Source of the DNA: JAUSKF01 sp964545345
GTDB taxonomy: Bacteria > Patescibacteriota > Minisyncoccia > UBA6257 > WO2-44-18
Reading direction: 5' to 3'
DNA: 29,904 nt
Assembly: GCA_964545345.1 (NCBI GenBank)
Contig: CAZJFE010000008.1
Location: 1 to 29,904 of the forward strand
The notes under the pieces were generated by a model that did no database searches, was not told the origin of the DNA, and saw only the letters and a program-made list of their open reading frames with translations. Below are positions 1-6,267 of this stretch, piece after piece. The stretch's first letter is position 1, and each line of letters starts with the position of its first letter. A program made the position numbers and the translations under genes.

Positions 1-583
1 CGGTGGAGGCGGCATCCATCCAAGTCAGCCCTTTGTGATCTTTCCAGGTGGCGCCGGTGGTGGAACTATATAGCGCGAGTTCCGGGCGCGCCAAGGCGAG
101 GCGCTGATCCTGAAAAACCGAGATACGCCCGATCACATAAATATTTTCGTCATGCAAACGCTTGATTAATTTATTCAGCTGGGGGATTCTCAGCTCCACG
201 GCGTTGTATTTTTTCGGAAGCTCTAACTCGGTGTTGTAAGCCAAGTAGCCGGAGTAATCTTTCACATCAATCACGACCGCGTTTAATTCCGTCTCTTTAA
301 TCAAATCAATTATGTACCGCAACTTCTTCTCACTACTAGCCGACCAGCTGGTGGCGTAGATGGCTTTAATTTTGTCGGGCGGGAACGAAAGCGGCTTTTG
401 CGGCTCAATATCGGTGACCTTGGGAATGACGGCTGGAGGCGGAGGAGTCGCCTTTTTTTCAATTCCCGGGTCTTCGTCTTCGCTAACGTTGATCAAGATA
501 TCGTTGGATTGTCTAGAAAATAAAAAAAGGCCGAGCCCAATTAACCCCAAAAATAAAACAATTGTAACGCTCCTCACGCGCAT
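1..583 (-). CDS. Putative glycoside hydrolase, DUF4015-like, N-terminal part (cut by window edge)
   Basis: Reading the minus strand from an ATG at 583 gives an open frame of 194 codons that runs off the left edge without a stop. It starts with a basic residue pair and a hydrophobic stretch (about residues 7-22, ending FLF), then an acidic and proline-rich linker, so it is probably a signal-anchored exported protein. From about residue 73 it reads IKAIYATSWSA, then NAVVIDVKDYSGYLAY, then NIYVIGRISVFQD. These are the early strands of the putative glycosyl hydrolase family DUF4015 (TIM-barrel-like), where the VIDVKD segment is characteristic. A purine-rich AAAGGAGGG lies at 602-610, rather far (18 nt) from this ATG, so a nearby non-ATG start is possible. 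Substrate unknown; a polysaccharide-linked surface role is inference. Catalytic residues expected further on are outside the window. Confidence 0.75.
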   Translation of the reverse strand, partial: MRVRSVTIVLFLGLIGLGLFLFSRQSNDILINVSEDEDPGIEKKATPPPPAVIPKVTDIEPQKPLSFPPDKIKAIYATSWSASSEKKLRYIIDLIKETELNAVVIDVKDYSGYLAYNTELELPKKYNAVELRIPQLNKLIKRLHDENIYVIGRISVFQDQRLALARPELALYSSTTGATWKDHKGLTWMDAAST

Positions 584-625
584 CAGGTGATGTCTAAATA
601 CCCTCCTTTCTCAATTGAAGGCCAC

Positions 626-708
626 GACTATAGCCTAGATTTCGCGAAGCGACGACGAAGGTGTGTATCACACTCCAAGGAGAAGCGACAAAGAAATCGG
701 CTATAGTC
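626..708. repeat. Long imperfect hairpin (16 paired bases per arm plus inner hairpin)
   Basis: GACTATAGCC at 626-635 is exactly complementary to GGCTATAGTC at 699-708. GATTTC at 638-643 is complementary to GAAATC at 693-698, leaving only two unpaired bases on the 5' arm. A small GTGTG/CACAC hairpin (661-665 with 669-673, loop TAT) sits in the interior. It lies just upstream of the glycoside hydrolase gene read on the minus strand, so it could be its 5' leader or an independent structured RNA. Confidence 0.6.
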
Positions 709-729
709 GGGCCTCCCGGGAGGGTAAGG

Positions 730-814
730 AAATTTTGATCAAGCTCTGCGTTAAATTTACTGGCGGCATGTTCATGCCGCGGCGTAAATAAGCCTTGAGC
801 TTGAATAAAAATTT
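730..814. repeat. Nested long inverted repeat
   Basis: AAATTTT (730-736) pairs with AAAATTT (808-814), TCAAGCTC (739-746) pairs with GAGCTTGA (797-804), and the tip is a GC-rich hairpin GCGGCAT-GTTC-ATGCCGC at about 763-780 flanked by ATTTAC/GTAAAT. The whole folds as one 85-base stem with internal loops on either strand. There is no T-run positioned like a simple terminator. Confidence 0.55.
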
Positions 815-853
815 CTCTTATCAATTGGGAAAAAGGGAATTTGGACATCACTG

Positions 854-873
854 TTACCTTAATTTTACCTTAA
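854..873. repeat. Two TTACCTTAA direct repeats 11 bp apart
   Basis: TTACCTTAA occurs at 854-862 and again at 865-873, a period of 11 bp or one helical turn. Such spacing is typical of cooperative binding sites for a regulator. It lies upstream of the structured region when read toward the glycoside hydrolase gene on the minus strand. Could be chance; only two copies are seen. Confidence 0.35.
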
Positions 874-992
874 CGACGCTCGAACGTAAAATGACAAATC
901 ACCCAAAGCGAAGCCAGATAGTTTATCCGGAACATCCCGTCTTCCCAACAGCGAATGAGGACTTCGGCAAACTCCGTGAGCAAAGTCGCGGA

Positions 993-1078
993 GCCGGTTT
1001 TGCTTGGAGCCGTTCGTTAATTCTCGAACGGAAAACCGGCGAGCGCCTAGTGGTGCCGTTTGCCGCCGGAGCAAACGG
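993..1078. repeat. Pair of adjacent hairpins
   Basis: GCCGGTTTT (993-1001) pairs with AAAACCGGC (1032-1040), enclosing CCGTTCG (1010-1016) paired with CGAACGG (1025-1031). Immediately downstream CCGTTTGC (1056-1063) pairs with GCAAACGG (1071-1078). The two share the CCGTT core, suggesting they may be related repeat units. Confidence 0.5.
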
Positions 1079-1121
1079 ACACCCGGTTGCTGTAGGAGTT
1101 TGGCGAAGCCCGAGTGAGCCA

Positions 1122-1150
1122 TTGACGGAATGAGGAAAATATCATACAAT
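1122..1150 (+). promoter_or_regulatory. Sigma70-type promoter for the Nudix gene
   Basis: TTGACG at 1122-1127 and TACAAT at 1145-1150 are separated by exactly 17 bases, each one mismatch from consensus. Transcription would start near 1157, giving a leader of about 68 bases before the ATG at 1225. Confidence 0.65.
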
Positions 1151-1162
1151 CTTCGGTAGAAC

Positions 1163-1183
1163 GATTTAGCATGGAGCTAAATC
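1163..1183 (+). promoter_or_regulatory. Leader hairpin upstream of the Nudix gene
   Basis: GATTTAGC (1163-1170) and GCTAAATC (1176-1183) form a perfect 8-bp stem with loop ATGGA. It lies near the 5' end of the predicted transcript and lacks a following T-run, so it is not a terminator; it could stabilise the mRNA. Confidence 0.4.
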
Positions 1184-1224
1184 TTGAAAAATTTCATCAC
1201 GATGTTCAATGAGAGGAATCTGCA

Positions 1225-2109
1225 ATGTTTGCTGAACCACAGACGGCGACGAAGGGTTCTGCTTTCGTAAGAGTCTTAAAACTGGACGAAGATCGCGATC
1301 CGAAAAATTGGACTCACATTTTGCTGGTGCATAACAAGCGAAAACCAATCCCCGAGAAAAAGCGCGAGTGGAAAACACCCGGCTGGAGTATGCCCGGTGG
1401 AGGGATCCAGGATTACGCCAATTACGCCGACTCAAAATATGAGATGCCCGATGGATGCGAGTGCGAAACTCCGATTGAAGCGGCGTTGAGAGAAATGTTT
1501 GAAGAAGCTCACAAAATCATTGATATCCGTCATGACCGGACCGATAACAGCCCCACCAATGAGAGCCAAAGATTACTGGATCTTCTCACTAACCTCAGCT
1601 TGGAACGCGCCGGTAAGCGTGCGGTGGGAACCGCCGCCTATACCTACGCTACCCAGGAACTGATCAAAACCGTTCACGCGTACACAAAGCGAGTGCTGGA
1701 GATGGGCGTTATTGAATTCAAATTTGAAGACGACACCAAGAAGGATCGCCCACCCGCGTTCGTCTTTGAAGTTTGGTCGGACGATCTCTATCTTGGAGAA
1801 GCGCTGACTCCCGGCTTCCATGACGATGGCAAAAATACCGATAAAGCCGAATGGTTCTCGCGGGAAACGGTAGACAATTTCACCGCTTCCTTCTTCGCTA
1901 ACGCGACCGCCTACTATGATCATCTGAACAAGATCAAGGATCACGAAATTTACCGGATGGCCTCGGAAGAGCGCCGGAAACTGACCGAGAAGATGACACC
2001 GGAAGAAATCGCGGCTTTGGCCCCGATGGTGGAAGTTCCACATCCGGGCAAGCCACCTCTCTACATCTACCGCTCCACGCTGGAGCGGCTGGATCTAAAA
2101 CCGAGATAA
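1225..2109 (+). CDS. Nudix hydrolase family protein
   Basis: 294 residues. The first half carries a recognisable Nudix fold: W54-S-M-P57-GGG is the usual glycine-rich strand, and E81-x7-R89-E90-M-F-E93-E94-A-H96 matches the REUxEExGU core with the usual glycine replaced by histidine. About 20 residues (roughly 61-80, containing a CEC motif) are inserted between the GGG and the Nudix glutamate, which is unusual. Known Nudix enzymes hydrolyse nucleoside diphosphates linked to another group; the substrate here cannot be read from sequence. The C-terminal 100 residues are acidic/basic and probably helical. The start is supported by GAGAGG eight bases before the ATG and by the promoter at 1122-1150. 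It is monocistronic, closed by the terminator at 2117-2143. An alternative is a Nudix-like domain without hydrolase activity, given the H at the glycine position. Confidence 0.78.
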   Translation: MFAEPQTATKGSAFVRVLKLDEDRDPKNWTHILLVHNKRKPIPEKKREWKTPGWSMPGGGIQDYANYADSKYEMPDGCECETPIEAALREMFEEAHKIIDIRHDRTDNSPTNESQRLLDLLTNLSLERAGKRAVGTAAYTYATQELIKTVHAYTKRVLEMGVIEFKFEDDTKKDRPPAFVFEVWSDDLYLGEALTPGFHDDGKNTDKAEWFSRETVDNFTASFFANATAYYDHLNKIKDHEIYRMASEERRKLTEKMTPEEIAALAPMVEVPHPGKPPLYIYRSTLERLDLKPR

Positions 2110-2116
2110 TCTACCC

Positions 2117-2143
2117 CCCGTCCCTAATCAGGACGGGTTTTTT
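2117..2143 (+). terminator. Rho-independent terminator of the Nudix gene
   Basis: CCCGTCC (2117-2123) pairs with GGACGGG (2131-2137), followed directly by six T. Confidence 0.88.
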
Positions 2144-2147
2144 ATTG

Positions 2148-2153
2148 TAGAAT
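2148..2153 (+). promoter_or_regulatory. -10 box of a leaderless dnaX transcript
   Basis: TAGAAT at 2148-2153 ends six bases before the dnaX ATG (2160), so transcription should start at or next to the A of the start codon. There is no clear -35 hexamer and little room for a Shine-Dalgarno sequence (only AGGGA touching the ATG). Confidence 0.5.
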
Positions 2154-2159
2154 TAGGGA

Positions 2160-3275
2160 ATGGCCCTAGCGATTTACCGAAAATACCGACCGAAAAGTTT
2201 TGAGGAATTAATCGGCCAAAAGGAGATTATTCAGGTTTTACAAAATGCCGCTAAGCAAGACAAGCTGGCTCACGCCTATCTTTTTTACGGCCCGAAGGGA
2301 ACCGGCAAAACGACCGTCGCCCGGATGATCGCTAAACTCGCCAACTGCGAAAAACGACGAGACGACAAAAAATTCCATCAGCAGGGTGAACCCTGCAATC
2401 AATGCGACCGCTGTAAAGATATTGACGCCGGCCGGGCTTTGGACGTAATTGAAATTGATGCCGCCTCCAACCGGGGCATTGATGATGTCCGCGAACTCCG
2501 GGAGGGTATCCGGGTCTCCCCTTCCTCCTACGAACGAAAAGTAGTCATCGTGGACGAGACTCACATGCTTACCCGGGAAGCTTTCAACGCGCTTTTAAAA
2601 ACTCTTGAGGAACCACCGGCGCACGCGATTATTGTCTTGGCCACCACGGAGCTGGAAAAGGTTCCGCCGACGATCGTCTCCCGCACCCAGCGCTTCAATT
2701 TCCGAAAACTGACCATTGAAGAAATTCTGACTAAGCTAAGAAAGATCGCCGCCACCGAAAAAATCAAAGCGAGTGACGACGCCCTGGAATTGATTGCCTC
2801 CTGCGCCGAAGGCAGTTTGCGCGACGCCGAATCTCTCCTGGATCAGTTGGCCAGTATCAAGTCGGACGTGGAGCTGGAAGATATTGAAAAAATCATCGGC
2901 AAAGTCGGCCAATCCAAAACCGCCGCATTCTCGGATTTGATTTTAACCGCCGACCTTTCAGGAGCTTTGAAATACATCGCCGACCTCAATTCCGGCGGCT
3001 ACAACCTGGTGGATTTTAATAAAGAGTTGATTCAATATTGGCGCAGATTGTTGAGTTTGAAATTTGACGCCACCATTGAAGAACTGCTCAAACAGGAACT
3101 GACTAAAAAAGAAGTGGAAAAAATGAAAGAGCAGAGCGTTAAATTGTCAGCAGAAAAACATCTGAAATTTGTAAAAGATTTGATCCGGGCCTACAGCGAA
3201 ATGCGCTATTCCCCTTTTGCCGCGGTTCCGTTGGAAGTAGTGATTATTGAGAACTTACAAAAAAGCTCCGCGTAA
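2160..3275 (+). CDS. dnaX: DNA polymerase III subunit gamma/tau (clamp loader ATPase)
   Basis: 371 residues, the AAA+ motor of the clamp loader that places the sliding clamp on DNA. Visible: Walker A GPKGTGKTT at 44-52, zinc-module cysteines C63, C79, C82 and C85 (CNQCDRC), the DnaX-specific DAASNRGIDDVRE segment, Walker B D132-E-T-H, sensor 1 in LATTELEKVPPTIVSR with the SRTQ arginine-finger motif, and sensor 2 in EGSLRDAESLLDQL. Domain III follows to the end. It lacks the long tau-specific C-terminal domains for polymerase and helicase binding, so it is gamma-sized, as is common in reduced genomes. No frameshift site is needed or seen. The usual recR/ybaB neighbours are absent. The stop codon lies in the loop of its own terminator (3261-3287). 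Confidence 0.96.
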   Translation: MALAIYRKYRPKSFEELIGQKEIIQVLQNAAKQDKLAHAYLFYGPKGTGKTTVARMIAKLANCEKRRDDKKFHQQGEPCNQCDRCKDIDAGRALDVIEIDAASNRGIDDVRELREGIRVSPSSYERKVVIVDETHMLTREAFNALLKTLEEPPAHAIIVLATTELEKVPPTIVSRTQRFNFRKLTIEEILTKLRKIAATEKIKASDDALELIASCAEGSLRDAESLLDQLASIKSDVELEDIEKIIGKVGQSKTAAFSDLILTADLSGALKYIADLNSGGYNLVDFNKELIQYWRRLLSLKFDATIEELLKQELTKKEVEKMKEQSVKLSAEKHLKFVKDLIRAYSEMRYSPFAAVPLEVVIIENLQKSSA

Positions 3276-3287
3276 TGCGGAGCTTTT
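3261..3287. terminator. Bidirectional terminator with the dnaX stop codon in its loop
   Basis: AAAAGCTCCGC (3261-3271) pairs with GCGGAGCTTTT (3277-3287). The loop GTAAT holds the dnaX TAA (3273-3275), so the last dnaX codons form the 5' arm. Read on the minus strand the stem is followed by a clear T-run, serving the zinc-ribbon gene that converges from the right. Confidence 0.85.
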
Positions 3288-3301
3288 AAATAATCTGGGC
3301 T

Positions 3302-3709
3302 TTAGAGGTTCAGGGCCATCTCTCTACCTAAAGAGAGTAACGTCTCGTATCGTTCCAAGCACCCGGGGCACATGCGAACTTTCCGTCCACGGACCGAGCA
3401 AATCCGGGTACCCGAGCCGTAGCCGCTCTTAAATTCATGCCCGCAATGTTCGCAAGTATGCACACTGCGAATCTCGGCCCAGGCCACTAACTTATCCATC
3501 GCGCTACCGCCATGTCCGACATACATAATATTAAGTTTGCCATCACGGCATTCCAGCTGAGTGATCCGGAAAGTTTCATCCATCCGAAACTTTGCCGCCC
3601 CGCAAAAACCGGCAACGATCGCGAACCATCCATCGCCAAAATTGAACCGGCACTCGGCGCCAATGAACGGAAAACGCGTACGCAGATCGGCGACCTTCTC
3701 GGAATTCAT
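3302..3709 (-). CDS. Hypothetical protein with C-terminal zinc-ribbon
   Basis: 135 residues, cytoplasmic by composition, no family recognised. The first 80 residues look like a small alpha/beta domain (FPFIGAECRFNFGDGWFAIVAG, MYVGHGG). The C-terminal third carries paired cysteines CEHC and, about 25 residues later, CPGC, with a further cysteine in RICSVRG, which suggests a zinc ribbon. The start is firm: a GAGGAGG sequence lies four bases before the ATG, and a near-consensus promoter is at 3748-3776. It converges on dnaX and shares its terminator. A role in nucleic-acid binding is only suggested by the zinc ribbon. Confidence 0.75.
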   Translation of the reverse strand: MNSEKVADLRTRFPFIGAECRFNFGDGWFAIVAGFCGAAKFRMDETFRITQLECRDGKLNIMYVGHGGSAMDKLVAWAEIRSVHTCEHCGHEFKSGYGSGTRICSVRGRKVRMCPGCLERYETLLSLGREMALNL

Positions 3710-3747
3710 ATGGCCTCCTCTAAAAAGGGTTGTTAAGGTGACGACGT

Positions 3748-3776
3748 ATTATAGCATACTTATTATATTTTTGCAA
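3748..3776 (-). promoter_or_regulatory. Promoter for the zinc-ribbon gene
   Basis: On the minus strand TTGCAA (3771-3776) and a perfect TATAAT (3748-3753) are 17 bases apart. The leader would be about 30 bases and ends in GAGGAGG. Confidence 0.72.
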
Positions 3777-3786
3777 GCCGAAACTA

Positions 3787-3815
3787 TTGTAAAAACAACG
3801 AATAAATTTTAAAAT
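3787..3815 (+). promoter_or_regulatory. Promoter for the 3843 gene
   Basis: TTGTAA (3787-3792) and TAAAAT (3810-3815) are 17 bases apart, diverging from the promoter at 3748-3776. Confidence 0.5.
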
Positions 3816-3842
3816 GGAAGCAGACAATTGAAAGGAGCAATA

Positions 3843-4259
3843 GTGCTCAAAAAGTTTTATGCTGTAACGCAGACTTCTATTTACGAAGTTAAAGATACCG
3901 AAGACGGACCGCTCGCCACGAAGATTGCTCTCCGCGGCGACAGCGCTATCCCGGTCGGAGATCCACTGAAGTATGGCAATATGCTTTCGGTCGGTCACAA
4001 TCTGATTATGTATCAGACCGAAACGCGCCGTGAGCTTTCCCTTTGGGGCGAACATGGCGGGCACAGCTCTCCCGTCGTGGCGCTAACCCTGAAGAAGTCC
4101 GACGCCGAAAAATGCTTTGCTTCCGAAACCACGAAAAAGTGCGACCCCGACTGGGCGGAACACACCAAAGCCGTCCTGCGCGCCATCGGCAAAGATCACC
4201 CGAACTTCTCTGTCCCCTCCTCGCCCAGTCTCCGCCTGATGGATCCGTCGTTGCTTTAA
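3843..4259 (+). CDS. Hypothetical protein (GTG start)
   Basis: 138 residues, family not recognised. The GTG at 3843 is preferred because AAAGGAG at 3831-3837 lies five to six bases before it; the earlier in-frame TTG at 3828 would put this ribosome binding site inside the gene. The protein has no signal peptide or membrane segment. The first half is probably beta-rich (KKFYAVTQTSIYEVKD, MLSVGHNLIMYQTETRRELSLWG) and the second half helical with two cysteines (KCFASETTKKCDPDW). It has its own promoter and terminator, so it is a single-gene unit. No function can be assigned. Confidence 0.7.
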   Translation: MLKKFYAVTQTSIYEVKDTEDGPLATKIALRGDSAIPVGDPLKYGNMLSVGHNLIMYQTETRRELSLWGEHGGHSSPVVALTLKKSDAEKCFASETTKKCDPDWAEHTKAVLRAIGKDHPNFSVPSSPSLRLMDPSLL

Positions 4260-4270
4260 ACCCAAAACAC

Positions 4271-4293
4271 CCCGCGACTAACGCGGGTTTTTT
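4271..4293 (+). terminator. Rho-independent terminator
   Basis: CCCGCG (4271-4276), loop ACTAA, CGCGGG (4282-4287), then six T. Closes the hypothetical gene ending at 4259. Confidence 0.88.
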
Positions 4294-4310
4294 ATTGAAC
4301 AGGCATATGC

Positions 4311-4316
4311 TATAAT
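4311..4316 (+). promoter_or_regulatory. -10 box for the HTH/LAGLIDADG-like gene
   Basis: A perfect TATAAT 24 bases before the chosen ATG. The upstream -35 position falls in the T-run of the preceding terminator and has no good hexamer. No Shine-Dalgarno sequence precedes the ATG. Confidence 0.5.
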
Positions 4317-4339
4317 TATAATAATATCCGTTGTTCAGT

Positions 4340-5020
4340 ATGTATCAAGATCTAAAAAAACTGGCTATAAAAATGCGACGTGAAGGATTCTCCTATTCCG
4401 AAATACTCAAAAAAATCCCCGTGGCTAAATCCACTTTATCACTATGGCTACGGTCGGTTACTCTCACGACTAGACAACAGCAAAAACTAACCAACAAGAA
4501 GCTAATCGCCATACAAAAGGGCGGGCAGGCCAGACATAATCAGCGCTTAGCTCTGATGAGCCGCATTGAACAAGAAACCAAACAGGACGTTAAATCACTG
4601 GATAATAAACATCTCTGGCTAGCTGGTGTAATGCTTTACTGGGCGGAGGGGTCAAAAGAGAAAAAGCACAACATAGGCCAGCCACTCTGTTTTAATAATT
4701 CAGATCCGCGGATGATCAAGTTTTTCGTGAAGTGGCTAATTGAGATAATTGAAGTTGATCCTAATGACATTAAATTTTCAATCTACATACACAAGGATGC
4801 TGACGCCAAAAAAGCTCTGAGTTTTTGGTCAAAAACTCTATCTTGCGATAAGAGCACAATTCCAGTATATTTCAAGAAGCCCAAGCACAAAACAAACCGT
4901 AGAAACACTGGTGAGGGCTATAATGGCCTTTTAAGAGTGGGGGTTCGGAAGAGTTCAACTCTAAATCGCCGAGTAGCCGCTTGGATAAGTCATATTTGTA
5001 ACTATTGCGGGATCGTCTAA
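4340..5020 (+). CDS. Helix-turn-helix protein with LAGLIDADG-like motif
   Basis: 226 residues from the ATG at 4340 (an in-frame TTG lies at 4331). Residues about 5-40 form a resolvase/transposase-type helix-turn-helix (MRREGFSYSEILKKIPVAKSTLSLWL). A basic linker follows, then HLWLAGVMLYWAEGSK, where LAGVMLYWAEG resembles the LAGLIDADG helix of homing-type endonucleases with E as the acidic residue. The C-terminal part is basic (KKPKHKTNRRN). HTH-plus-LAGLIDADG-like proteins of this layout occur as stand-alone genes in uncultured bacteria; nuclease activity is inference. Base composition is more A/T-rich than the neighbours, suggesting transfer. The frame runs into tRNA-Gln: its last five codons including the stop (5006-5020) are the first 15 bases of the tRNA. 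Confidence 0.7.
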   Translation: MYQDLKKLAIKMRREGFSYSEILKKIPVAKSTLSLWLRSVTLTTRQQQKLTNKKLIAIQKGGQARHNQRLALMSRIEQETKQDVKSLDNKHLWLAGVMLYWAEGSKEKKHNIGQPLCFNNSDPRMIKFFVKWLIEIIEVDPNDIKFSIYIHKDADAKKALSFWSKTLSCDKSTIPVYFKKPKHKTNRRNTGEGYNGLLRVGVRKSSTLNRRVAAWISHICNYCGIV

Positions 5021-5076
5021 TGGTAGGACACGGGACTTTGAATCCCGGTATCTAGGTTCGATTCCTAGTCCCGCAG
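5006..5076 (+). tRNA. tRNA-Gln (anticodon TTG)
   Basis: Full cloverleaf: acceptor TGCGGGA (5006-5012) with TCCCGCA (5069-5075), D stem GTCT/GGAC, anticodon stem CGGGA/TCCCG with loop CTTTGAA (anticodon TTG), four-base variable loop, T stem CTAGG/CCTAG with loop TTCGATT. The U1-A72 pair and G73 agree with known glutamine identity elements. CCA is not encoded (the next bases are CAA). Its 5' end overlaps the stop of the upstream gene. Confidence 0.95.
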
Positions 5077-5110
5077 CAAACTTGAAATAGTTCGAACTCC
5101 AAACAGCTAT

Positions 5111-5767
5111 ATGTCAAAAGAAATTAATCTAGATAAAACCAAAGACAAAATTCGCGAAGTGGTGTGTAGTCGTTGCGATAACACAACAAATCATAAAGTT
5201 TGTAGCTCGGTATCGTTCAGTTGGGGGAATGATGACGTACAAGGAGTGGATACACACGAAATAATTCGCTGCTTAGGGTGTGACAGTATTTCTTTTCGTA
5301 TTGGCTCTAGCAATTCTGAAGATTTTGAAGCAGATGATAAGGGGAACCTTTTCTATCCTGAATCTGAAGAAATATACCCCAGTCGTCTAATGGGCCGCGT
5401 ACCCCTTGAGGATATATATTCATTGCCGGATAAAGTACGCTCTATTTACAAAGAAACTCATGCGGCCTTGTGCACAAAGTTAAAAATCTTGGCTGGGGTG
5501 GGCATTAGGGCGTTAGTTGAAGCTGTTTGTTCCGAAAAGGAAACAGAAGGAAGAAATCTTGAGGGAAAAATTGATGACCTAGTTAAAAAAGAAGTTTTAA
5601 CAAAAAGAAATTCCGAAATCTTGCACAAAACTCGCCTTTTAGGGAACGATGCGGCTCACAAAGTAAAAGCTCCATCTGACTCTGAATTAGATGTAGCTTT
5701 TGACATTGTAGAAAATCTTTTGGAAACTGTTTATATAATCCCGAAAAAGGCTGAGCGATTGAAATAG
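5111..5767 (+). CDS. DUF4145 domain protein with N-terminal zinc ribbon
   Basis: 218 residues. C19-x2-C22 and C54-x2-C57 form a zinc ribbon at the N terminus. The C-terminal half matches DUF4145: a helical region with LAGVGIRALVEAVC, LEGKIDDLVKK, and the hallmark HKTRLLGNDAAHK motif near residue 177. DUF4145 is known as a domain in some restriction subunits and stand-alone proteins near defence genes; its biochemical role is not established, and a defence role here is inference. A/T-rich like the previous gene. No Shine-Dalgarno sequence; the start follows tRNA-Gln by 34 bases that contain a 10-bp palindrome (5089-5098), so co-transcription with the tRNA is possible. Confidence 0.78.
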   Translation: MSKEINLDKTKDKIREVVCSRCDNTTNHKVCSSVSFSWGNDDVQGVDTHEIIRCLGCDSISFRIGSSNSEDFEADDKGNLFYPESEEIYPSRLMGRVPLEDIYSLPDKVRSIYKETHAALCTKLKILAGVGIRALVEAVCSEKETEGRNLEGKIDDLVKKEVLTKRNSEILHKTRLLGNDAAHKVKAPSDSELDVAFDIVENLLETVYIIPKKAERLK

Positions 5768-5822
5768 CGCGTTCCTAGGATCATCAAAACAATATTACAA
5801 AACTACTTAAATTATCCTTACA

Positions 5823-5862
5823 GGGCTTGAACCCAAGAAGTTCTAGCTCGAGACGGCCAGCA
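5823..5862. repeat. 40-bp direct repeat, copy 1 (5' side of the SET gene)
   Basis: Matches 6268-6307 at 38 of 40 positions (differences at 5826 and 5840). It ends six bases before the ATG of the SET gene. It contains TTGAACCC and, read on the minus strand, GGGTTCAAGCCC, which resembles a tRNA T arm, so it may derive from the 3' half of a tRNA gene. No complete tRNA can be folded here. Confidence 0.85.
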
Positions 5863-5868
5863 AAAGAG

Positions 5869-6264
5869 ATGGGAAACGAAACCGATCACCAATCATTCAT
5901 CCTGAAACCATCACGGGCGCATGTTGGCGGTGTTGGCGTCTTTGCATTGCACGACATTATACAGGGTACAAAATTGGTTCTTCACACTGATGGCTACCAG
6001 CAGGAAGTCCGCAGCGCCAAAGATGTTCCAGAGTTGCTCCAAATGTATTGCACCTCTCTGGAAGATGGAACCTTGCGGTGCCCGAAATACTTCAATGCAA
6101 TGGACGTTGGGAATTACCTAAATCATTCAGCAACACCGAACGCACACAAAGACCAAAATGATTCATTCTTTGCTACGTGCGACATCAGAGCAGGAGATGA
6201 GATTCTTATTGATTACCGCACACTCGGAGAACCCGAATCGACCTGGGAGGATTATTACCGCTGA
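5869..6264 (+). CDS. SET domain protein (putative protein-lysine methyltransferase)
   Basis: 131 residues from the ATG at 5869; an in-frame TTG at 5827 would extend it back through the repeat and is judged less likely. A minimal SET domain: GGVGVFALHDI at about 20-30 (cofactor-binding GxG strand), N82-Y-L-N85-H86-S-A-T-P-N91 (the NHSxxPN cofactor pocket motif) and GDEILID115-Y116 (catalytic tyrosine strand). There is no pre-SET or cysteine-rich post-SET region. SET enzymes transfer methyl groups from S-adenosylmethionine to lysine; the target here is unknown (ribosomal, translation or DNA-packaging proteins are possibilities). The gene sits exactly between two 40-bp direct repeats, six bases after the first and three before the second. 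No clear ribosome binding site. Confidence 0.82.
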   Translation: MGNETDHQSFILKPSRAHVGGVGVFALHDIIQGTKLVLHTDGYQQEVRSAKDVPELLQMYCTSLEDGTLRCPKYFNAMDVGNYLNHSATPNAHKDQNDSFFATCDIRAGDEILIDYRTLGEPESTWEDYYR

Positions 6265-6267
6265 ACG

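Larger units (their letters stand above)
584..1121. other. Intergenic region rich in nested inverted repeats
   Basis: No convincing gene is visible here; three short open frames cross the region but have no recognisable composition, domain or ribosome binding site. What it holds is structure. 626-635 pairs perfectly with 699-708, and 638-643 with 693-698, with an inner hairpin 661-665/669-673. 712-723 is a 12-bp palindrome (CCTCCCGGGAGG). 739-746 pairs with 797-804, flanked by 730-736/808-814, and encloses 762-768/773-780 type pairing (GCGGCAT with ATGCCGC) and ATTTAC/GTAAAT. 993-1001 pairs with 1032-1040 around 1010-1016/1025-1031. 1056-1063 pairs with 1071-1078. The density is much higher than in the other intergenic gaps of this window. 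Confidence 0.6.

Noticed and set aside
594..851. 85-residue minus-strand open frame ending just before the glycoside hydrolase gene
   Set aside because: Its codons consist of the inverted-repeat arms, it has no domain or ribosome binding site, and its composition looks non-coding.
795..1149. Overlapping open frames on both strands (112 and 94 residues)
   Set aside because: Both run through hairpin arms, neither has a start signal or recognisable protein pattern; treated as non-coding.
3828..3842. TTG start extending the 3843 gene by five codons
   Set aside because: It would place the AAAGGAG ribosome binding site inside the coding region; the GTG at 3843 is correctly spaced from it.
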